Shown here piece after piece: positions 57,657 to 64,000 of a stretch of DNA of 64,000 nt. This DNA is from Lotus japonicus (lineage: Eukaryota > Streptophyta > Magnoliopsida > Fabales > Fabaceae): the NCBI RefSeq assembly GCF_012489685.1, contig NC_080045.1, positions 14,285,648 through 14,349,647 of the forward strand, in the 5' to 3' direction. Position numbers and translations under genes: made by a program. Under the pieces are notes generated by a model. It was not told the DNA's origin. It saw only the letters and a program-made list of their open reading frames with translations, and searched no databases. Each line of letters opens with the position of its first letter. Position 1 is the first letter of the stretch.

Positions 57657-60019
57657 AATGAAGTTAGATCAATTCCAGGCATGTCTTTGCAGCTCCAAGC
57701 AAACAAATCTAAGTTCTCCCCAAGCAGCTTTGTCAGGCGCGTCTCCTGCTCTTCCGTCAGTCTGGTCCCAATCTTCAAAGTGCGATCGCCAAACTTCAGC
57801 GCCTTCGTGTCCTCAATTGGCGTGGGCCTGTTTACCCGCCCCTCGCCACGTGGGTCAAGATTTTCATCCGAAGCTTCAATTTCATAACATCTATGACCGA
57901 CCAACGCACTCTTCTTGCCGTACAAGTTAAGGCAATTATTGTAACACTCCCTCGCCATCTTCTGGTCCACCTTCAGCTTTCCAACCTTTCCACTGCTTAG
58001 CGGATACTTGACCGCCAAATGGGCTGTTGAAATTACAGCACAAAGGCGATTCAATGTATTTCGCCCAATAATGACATTGTAAGATGCCACCACCTGGAGA
58101 ACCAGATACCTTACCTTCAAAACCCTGGCACACTCATCTTCCCCGAATATTGTGTCTAGATCAATGTATCCTCGCACCATTACTTGCTTCCCCGCGAAAC
58201 CTACCAAGGTTCCCGCATATGGAGTCAGATCATTGTCAGTTAGTCCCAACTTGTCGAATGCATCACCATAGATAATATCAGCCGAACTACCCTGATCCAG
58301 GAGTACCCTTCTAACGTTGAAACTGTTCATCCTTAACTGCACTACGATCGGGTCATCCTTATGAGGCTTTATCCCCTCAAAGTCTGCCATCGAGATTGTT
58401 ATGTCAGGGTGTACGAATCCAAAAGCGACCTCATGAACAGAATTAACCGCACGAACATGGCGTTTCCGCGCCGCATGGGTGTCGCCACCGCCGCCAAATC
58501 CCCCAGCGATGGTGTTTATGGTCCCGACGGGCGGTCCTGAGTGTTGAGCGAACGTGTCATCAGCTCCTCTAGTGGCGATAACCGCTGATTCTTGCTTTTT
58601 CTTGCCCTTAGTGTCCACTCGCTCCTCTTCTTGCTTATGCGTTTTGTTGTGATCGCCGTTGTTGCGCCACTGGCCTTGGCGATTTCCTTGATATCCTGCC
58701 CGAATCAACTTATCAATTTCCCGCTGCAAAGTCCAGCAGTCGTCTGTGCCGTGCCCGGCGGACCGATGGAATTCACACCACTTCTTGGGATTGGCGTCCC
58801 GTGATTGATACTTAGGGGCCTCTGGCTCATCCACTAGATTTGCGCCCCTCGCCCCGCGGAGCATATCCGTTAATTCAGTATTCATTACCATGTCAGCTTC
58901 CTCCCGCTGGCGATGGGACTTGGATTGCCATGGCCGACGTTGTTCATAATCATCACGCCGTGGATACAACTGCTCCTTGGTCGGCCTCAATGCCGCCTTC
59001 CCTTTATCTTGCCTTTGCTGCTTGCCATCCCCCTTATCTTCGCCATTCTTATCTTTTTTCGCGCGCTTGGGCGACGTGTCGCCCTTTTCCAACTTCGCGC
59101 GCTTTCTTTTGAAAGCGTCGTCCTCCTCATCAAGAATATAAGTGCTGGCGCGAGCACGCATCTCCTCCATCGAACGCGCCGGCTTACGTGTCAATTTGCT
59201 GTTCAACCCTCCCGGTAGCAAACCGTTTTTAAATGCTAGAGCACAAGCTCGAGGCTCCTCGTCCTCAACCTTGACCGACGCTGCGCTGTACCTTGCCATG
59301 TACTCTTTCAGTGATTCTCCTTCTTGCTGGCGAATATTATATAGGTCGTTGATCGTCACCGGCTGATTCTTATTCGCCGAGAATTGCACTAGAAACTTGG
59401 ATGAGAAGTCTCTGAAATTTGAAATCGATTCGCGCGGCAAAGTTGTGAACCACGCCATCGCCGTCGATTTGAACGTCGATGGAAACATCCTGCACTTCAC
59501 CGCATCTGACGCCGCAATTATCACCATCTTCGTATTGAAATACAGAAGATGATCCTTCGGATCGGAATCTCCGCTGTAAGAATCCAGAACTAACGTTTTC
59601 ATATTATCCGGAATCGCCACACTCTCAACATCCTCCGAGAACGGACGGAACTCAGCCACGGAATCTGCTTCTCTGCTTCCATCGTCCCGCTGCTCGCGAC
59701 GGTAGAAATCCAACTGAGCCTGTAGATGCTCATTCCTCAGTTGGATGTTGCCAATGCTGCGCATCAGATGGCGCCATTGCTCCTGTGTCACCGCCGGTTG
59801 TTGCTCCGGAGCAGGTGAATTCTCTGGTGAGCGCTCCAGAGATCCAACCTGTGAAGGCGATGGAGGAGGTGGTGGTGACGGAGGAGGAGAAGGCGGCTGT
59901 ACCCCCGCCGTTCGTACCGGAGAATCCAGGATCACACGATGAGGCCGCCGAGGCGGCGAAATTCGCTGTCGCACTGGTGAATGATGCTGCCTCCTGCGTC
60001 GAGTCTCCATCCAAACCAA
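57644..60019 (-). CDS. Tat gag-protease polyprotein
   Basis: 791 aa, starting MVWMETRRRRQHHSPVR. After a Pro-rich segment (38-60), the capsid-like gag region (about 115-290) has MAWFTTLPRESISNFRDFSS and YNIRQQEGESLKEYMARYS. A Lys/Arg-rich stretch follows (300-375), then a zinc-binding motif CEFHRSAGHGTDDC (415-428). The aspartic protease has LLDQGSSADIIYG with the catalytic Asp at 575; IIGRNTLNRL follows near 650. The frame ends LTSFAID-stop at 57644, while the pol frame, one base off, already reads FICHRLALNPSVKP over the same bases. That leaves either a -1 frameshift site or a single-base mutation. Gag forms the particle and protease cleaves the polyprotein. The frame itself is unbroken. 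Confidence 0.88.
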   Translation of the reverse strand: MVWMETRRRRQHHSPVRQRISPPRRPHRVILDSPVRTAGVQPPSPPPSPPPPPSPSQVGSLERSPENSPAPEQQPAVTQEQWRHLMRSIGNIQLRNEHLQAQLDFYRREQRDDGSREADSVAEFRPFSEDVESVAIPDNMKTLVLDSYSGDSDPKDHLLYFNTKMVIIAASDAVKCRMFPSTFKSTAMAWFTTLPRESISNFRDFSSKFLVQFSANKNQPVTINDLYNIRQQEGESLKEYMARYSAASVKVEDEEPRACALAFKNGLLPGGLNSKLTRKPARSMEEMRARASTYILDEEDDAFKRKRAKLEKGDTSPKRAKKDKNGEDKGDGKQQRQDKGKAALRPTKEQLYPRRDDYEQRRPWQSKSHRQREEADMVMNTELTDMLRGARGANLVDEPEAPKYQSRDANPKKWCEFHRSAGHGTDDCWTLQREIDKLIRAGYQGNRQGQWRNNGDHNKTHKQEEERVDTKGKKKQESAVIATRGADDTFAQHSGPPVGTINTIAGGFGGGGDTHAARKRHVRAVNSVHEVAFGFVHPDITISMADFEGIKPHKDDPIVVQLRMNSFNVRRVLLDQGSSADIIYGDAFDKLGLTDNDLTPYAGTLVGFAGKQVMVRGYIDLDTIFGEDECARVLKVRYLVLQVVASYNVIIGRNTLNRLCAVISTAHLAVKYPLSSGKVGKLKVDQKMARECYNNCLNLYGKKSALVGHRCYEIEASDENLDPRGEGRVNRPTPIEDTKALKFGDRTLKIGTRLTEEQETRLTKLLGENLDLFAWSCKDMPGIDLTSFAID

Positions 60020-60154
60020 GAACGATGCAAACTCGATCGGAAAACGAACACCGGTTACAGAATCAAAATCAAAAGACCAGAGAATTGCCTAATCACCAAC
60101 AGAGATAACTTCCTGCACAATCAATCCACGTGAATGGGAGTAGAAAGTTTACGG

Positions 60155-60172
60155 TCCCCACAGACGGCGCCA
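60155..60172 (-). promoter_or_regulatory. Tat primer-binding site
   Basis: On the minus strand TGGCGCCGTCTGTGGGGA begins two bases (TT) inside the 5' LTR boundary and is complementary to a tRNA 3' end ..TCCCCACAGACGGCGCCA. Which tRNA supplies it is not decided here; the GGCGCCA end is like that used by other Tat and Athila elements. Confidence 0.75.
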
Positions 60173-60174
60173 AA

Positions 60175-60456
60175 TGTTCTAGCAATGAACATTGAAGAAA
60201 GGTATAGTACCTAGAGAGTGGAGAATTGTGCTAGAGAGAGAATGAGAATGAGAGAGAGAATGCTGAATTTCATGTATCATTCCATCAAATGAGCCAAAGT
60301 CCCTTACAATTGGTCACCCCCTCCTATTTATAGAGTTCGGGCACTATCTCTTGGGCCAATTGGGCCTCCGAAGCCAAGGCCCATCTTAAGGTTAGGGCCC
60401 CGCCTCGGGGCGGGCTATTTGCTAGGCGTTGCCCCCCTAGGGGCTCGCCCAGTCCA
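60175..60456 (-). repeat. 5' LTR of Tat element
   Basis: 282 bp, TATAAATA box on the minus strand at 60325-60332; this promoter would drive gag-pol. Nearly identical to the left LTR. Confidence 0.92.
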
Positions 60457-60825
60457 CTATAAGGTTTATTTTTAATTTTCAAATGATATATCAAGTTCAT
60501 CTTTGTATTGCTTACTAATTATTACTCTGATATCTACTTTCCATTGTAGGTTATGTTGCTCAAATATTGAATTGGTAGCAAAATTCAACTTCAAGTCTGA
60601 AGTCATTATCACTGAACATGGACAACAAGTTCTATTAAGCGATCATGTTGTTGACATTTTTGTGATTTTTTAATTTGTTTGTTTTTGCAACGCATTCCGT
60701 AAAAACTTAGATTTATAATATTGTTCATGTGTTGACATCGGTAGGCCATACAACGAATTCTATTTAACATTTTTAAGTTGGTCTATTCACATACATGTTT
60801 GAACCTATTCTCTGTTATTTGATAT

Positions 60826-62496
60826 TGTCGCAACAGGGGTCGCGGCGGGACAGCGCACAAAGAAGTGTAAAATAGAAGAGTCACCACCAATATTTTTAAA
60901 ATGGGAAAACATCAGAAACCCATAAAGTAAATGGTCTTCGAAACCAAATCTAGATTCGGGAGTCTATTACGCGTGGGGAAGGTACTAGCACCTCGCAGCG
61001 TCCGTTTATAAAACGGTTACCTCTAAGTAATTGTGCAAATTCAGTTAGCTTTCTAAATACTTGTTTTACCCCAAAAGAAAATGTTTTTGATTTTTTTGTA
61101 TTATTTGATTTTTATGTGTTTTGATTAAGAAAAGATTATTTACAAGTTTGGCTTGACGGTTGTTGATGCCCGCTCCTACGTATCCCCCAAGTGCAATGGA
61201 GAATTCAAAGCCACGTAGTTCTTGGTAGAAAAAGATTTGATTTTTTGGTTTGTTTTTTAAATTAATATTGATTAACTAAAAATAAAAGACTTGATTCTTG
61301 ACCTGATTTGATTAAGGTAAAAAATACTTGATGTCAAATTTGAGAACTTAATTAATATCATGATAGTAAAAAAAGGAAAAGAAAAATTATTCTAGAGTGT
61401 GTGTGTGAAATGAAGTGAAAGAACGCACACAGAAAAAGAAAAGAAAAGGAGAGAAAAAAAGAAAGGGAATGAGAGAACGAGAAAGAGGGAAAGGTTGACA
61501 GCAAGGGAGAAGAGGACGGCGGCTCCAGCGGAGGGATGGCATGGCCGAGCCTCGACGGCGGCGGCCACCTGTATGGGTTGTTTGGCAGTGCAAGTCCATC
61601 TTCTGGGTTGGTGATTTTGGGTCAGAGGAGGTAGGGTTTGATTTTGGTAATTAGTGGCTGATGGTTCTCAGAGGTAATATTTCAATTTGATTTTCATTCC
61701 TTCCACTATTACTCTAAAATCAACCCTGAATTTTACATGCTTTATGTCCCTTTTGATGATGATTTTTTTTTAAAATAAGCTTGATGTTTACAGGGCTTGA
61801 TTACAGGGACGTGAACTTCGATGAAGCTCCTTCTTCTTCTCTGCCTTGTGCGTGCCACCTCTCTTATGTGTGCTCCTAGTTCTTCTGCTTGCTATTTTTT
61901 ACAATTGAGAATCAATGATCAAGAGATGTGATCACCAATTCAAGGTATTTGCCCTCTGTTTTTACACTATGCTTTTACACTCTGTTTTCTCACACTGTTT
62001 TTCCCTCTTCTTCCTCCGTTCTCTTTTTCACTGCATAATTTCATCCCTTTTATAGAGGTTGGGGGGCGGTGAAGAATTTGCTGTAAGCTGGTGAGTCTTG
62101 CTGTGTAATCTTTGACAGTAAATTTCCCTAAGCTGTAATCATTTCTAGGTGTCCAACAATTCCAAAATTGCGGCTCTGCACTCCCATCTCATCCTTCTTT
62201 TTACAATTTCTCATCTTTTTTATGTCAGAAGAAGGTAAAAATTAAATTAAACACACAGCTTATTCATGGTGAACCCTTGGGAAGTAGCATATTATCTTCT
62301 GCATAGTCAATTTTCACACCATCTTCTCTTTCTCTATCACATGCCAACGCCACCCCCATTTAATTCCTCAACTTTTTAACACTGTATATTACCTTGCCAC
62401 TAAGTTTCCCCTGACTTCCTTCTTTCTTTCATTTTTCATTTAGTCACTTTCATGACTTCCCTTCTTTCTCCCTTCTAATCTCTAATTTAATTTTAA
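60826..62496 (+). mobile_element. Ogre-like LTR sequence, end not fixed
   Basis: Starts TGTCGCAACAGGGG and continues with GGGAGTCTATTACGCGTGGG, GAAGGTACTAGCACC and GCAGCGTCCGTTTATAAAAC, phrases seen in legume Ogre-type Ty3/gypsy LTRs. It abuts the truncated Helitron 4 at 60825. A CT-rich stretch with CTTTTATAGAGG (about 62046-62060) lies inside. No right end or TSD was recognised before the PIF/Harbinger sequence. Short open frames here (for example 61387-61599) are not convincing genes. Confidence 0.45.
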
Positions 62497-64000
62497 GAGC
62501 AACTCCAACCCCAAAATTCTTATTTGGTTTCTTAACACACTATTCTTGTGGGCCCGTACTGCCACATCAGACTTAAGAAACTCCTAAGAAACTGAAGTAG
62601 ATTTTGCTCCAACCCATGATTTCTTAAATTACTATTTGAAGGGTCTCACCCGTGTCCCACCATACAACATAAATTAATAATATTTATTTTCACCCAATTT
62701 AAATTTAACATTTAATACTAAATCAATACTTCAACTTAAAAATAATTTAATTAAAATTAATATGAATTTAATTTAAATTTAATTTTACTTAATATTTAAA
62801 ACAATTAAATTTAAATATCGGCATGTTAACTTGAAAGTAAAATAAAAAAGTACATTGTGTTTTTTATAGCAAAAACAATTTTATTGAATGATAGAAATAA
62901 AGACGAAAGAAAATATATGACAATGAAAAATAAACAACAATACATTTGAAATGAAATACATAATAACACTTGAAGGTTAATTTTCATTATTCTCGTTTTC
63001 GGGAAGCTGCCAAATATGCTCCACCAAGTCTGCTTGAAGTTGGTGATGAATTGACCTATCAATTTGATGTGCTCTTCATTCCAAGATATTTCTAAAAGCG
63101 GGAATAAGACCACTTACTATTTCAGCATCCAATATGTCATTATTGACCTGATCATAAACAAAATTACCTCGGTACGTGTTGCGCTCATCTTCAACAATCA
63201 TGTTGTGCAATATGATGCAAGCATACATTATTGACTTCATCTCATTCGGATGCCAAAAGCGTGATGGACCACGAACTATTGCAAACCGAGATTGGAGAAC
63301 GCCGAATGCACGTTCAACGTCCTTTCTTGCTGCTTCTTGTCTTTTCGCAAATTTTTGCCTTTTTTTCTCCTTGTGGCATTGGGATGGTCTTCACAAATGT
63401 AGCCCACGAGGGATAAATACCGTCTGCTAGATAGTATCCCATGTTATACATTGTTCCATTCACGCTAAAGTTCACCATGGGAGCATTTCCACTCAAAACC
63501 TCATTAAAAACAGGAGATTGGTTTAGCACATTAATGTCATTGTTAGAACCTGCAATGCAAAAAAATGCATGCCAAATCCACAAGTCTTGTGATGCCACTG
63601 CTTCAAGCATGATTGTGGGCTTTCCATGATCACCTCGGGTGAATTGACCTTTCCACGCAACTGGACAATTCTTCCATTCCCAATGCATACAATCAATAGA
63701 ACCCAACATACCTGGAAATCCACGAGACTCCCCCCATTGAAGTAAGCGGGTAATGTCTTCCTGGTTCGGGCGCCTCAAGTATGTTTCACCAAATACTGCA
63801 CACACACCTTCCACAAAATTCTTTAAGCACTCAATTGCAGTACTTTCACCAATTCGAACGTACTCGTCAACACTGTCAGCAGGTGATCCGTACGCCAACA
63901 TACAAATAGCGGCGATGCACTTTTGTAATGGTGACAGGCCTTGTCTTCCAACTGCATCGACAGACATTAAAAAGTACGGGCCATGAGACCCAAGGGCCCC
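62497..64000 (-). mobile_element. PIF/Harbinger element, partial
   Basis: The left end GAGCAACTCCAACCCC follows TTAA, as in dicot PIF/Harbinger elements (3 bp TTA/TAA TSD), with a related GCTCCAACCCATG about 100 bases in. The transposase runs off the right edge, so the other TIR and the second (Myb-like) ORF are outside the window. Confidence 0.65.
62977..64000 (-). pseudogene. PIF/Harbinger transposase, 5' part off window
   Basis: The minus-strand frame is open from the right edge: LSPLQKCIAAICMLAYGSPA, DEYVRIGESTAIECLKNFVE, then the DDE_Tnp_4-type catalytic set. First Asp in MLGSIDCMHWEW, second in GSNNDINVLNQSP. The Glu in RKDVERAFGVLQSRFAIVRG lies after a one-base insertion in an A run (plus strand T5 at 63352-63356), which throws the main frame into a stop at 63314. 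The shifted frame continues SIMYACIILHNMIVEDERN, meets TGA at 63076-63078, and ends HQLQADLVEHIWQLPENEN-stop at 62977. Two breaks make it a pseudogene unless the homopolymer is miscalled. The family cuts and pastes DNA at TTA/TAA sites and needs a partner Myb-like protein. Confidence 0.85.

Larger units (their letters stand above)
46648..60456 (-). mobile_element. Tat-lineage Ty3/gypsy LTR retrotransposon
   Basis: Complete from LTR to LTR, flanked by the exact 5 bp duplication CTATA (46643-46647 and 60457-60461). Element orientation is minus: 5' LTR 60175-60456, PBS, gag-protease (60019-57644), pol (57641 on), a 3.2 kb solo LTR inserted in integrase, integrase end (51853-51409), then a gene on the opposite strand (47842-50465) and the 3' LTR 46648-46929. 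The second, archaeal-type RNase H domain and the antisense gene mark the Tat lineage. The two 282 bp LTRs differ at about one position (CTCGCTCAG/CTCGCCCAG), so insertion is recent. No clear polypurine tract precedes the 3' LTR. Confidence 0.9.
36175..60825 (+). mobile_element. Helitron 4 (outer, interrupted)
   Basis: The 5' tip TCTA is at 36175-36178 and continues at 41595 with TACTTATAAAAAG, giving a canonical TCTATACTTATAAAAAG start once Helitron 3 is removed. Its first 180 bases after the break (41595-41765) are similar to the start of Helitron 3 (ACATGACATTCCAAG, GGCTGACAAGTGT). It carries Rep/helicase relics (43311-46497), is interrupted by the Tat element (46648-60456), and resumes at 60457. 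Its 3' part (60690-60820) matches the 3' part of Helitron 3 (41385-41520) but stops before hairpin and CTAG where Ogre-like LTR sequence begins at 60826. Confidence 0.65.

Noticed and set aside
59730..60108. Overlapping open frames at the start of Tat gag
   Set aside because: Shadows of the Pro/Arg-rich gag N-terminus.

Overview
The window looks like plant nuclear DNA, most probably from a legume. The evidence is AT-rich spacers, GT-AG introns, an R2R3-MYB gene and a plant B56-type PP2A subunit gene, together with SIRE-type Ty1/copia, Tat-lineage Ty3/gypsy, Helitron, MULE-like, hAT, PIF/Harbinger, SINE and LINE sequences. The species assignment is an inference; nothing in the sequence names the organism. 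Only two host genes look intact, both on the minus strand: an R2R3-MYB gene at 4274-5319 (four exons, 232 aa) and a PP2A regulatory B' subunit gene at 8534-14991 (two coding exons, 493 aa, one 4976 bp intron). A third, poorly understood transcription unit with frame breaks may lie at 16.3-19.1 kb.

Layout. 1-3.3 kb: a broken SIRE-type Ty1/copia element (LTR and envelope-like pseudogene) interrupted by a gypsy-type LTR. 4.3-5.3 kb: MYB gene. 5.3-8.5 kb: spacer with an LTR-like relic. 8.5-15.3 kb: PP2A B' gene, whose intron holds an RTE LINE relic, a hairpin and a small non-autonomous Ty3/gypsy element with recognisable TSD, PBS and PPT. 15.3-20.5 kb: spacer and the candidate third gene. 20.5-31.5 kb: two minus-strand Helitrons, the second (25442-31466) apparently inserted into the helicase region of the first, with nested hAT and MULE-like elements and a deleted Tat element. 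31.9-36 kb: a long-TIR MULE-like element, two SINE insertions, a tandem duplication and a retroposed ORF end.

36.2-60.8 kb is a Russian doll. One Helitron (5' tip at 36175-36178, resuming at 41595) received a second Helitron (36179-41594) four bases inside its 5' end; the second carries a long-TIR element. The outer Helitron was also hit by a 13.8 kb Tat-lineage Ty3/gypsy element (46648-60456, TSD CTATA) whose 282 bp LTRs differ at about one position, so this is a young insertion. That element's integrase is interrupted by a 3.2 kb solo LTR (51859-55089, TSD CATAG). Between pol and its 3' LTR it carries a large gene on the opposite strand (47842-50465) with its own TATA box and one 80 bp intron. 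From 60.83 kb there is Ogre-like LTR sequence, and from 62.5 kb to the right edge a frameshifted PIF/Harbinger transposase.

The most interesting items are the spliced antisense gene of the Tat element, its deletion derivative at 25793-26964 whose primer-binding region extends into a tRNA T-arm-like sequence, and the Helitron-in-Helitron insertion. Most of the window is transposon sequence rather than host genes, and all family names come from motif recognition without a database search.
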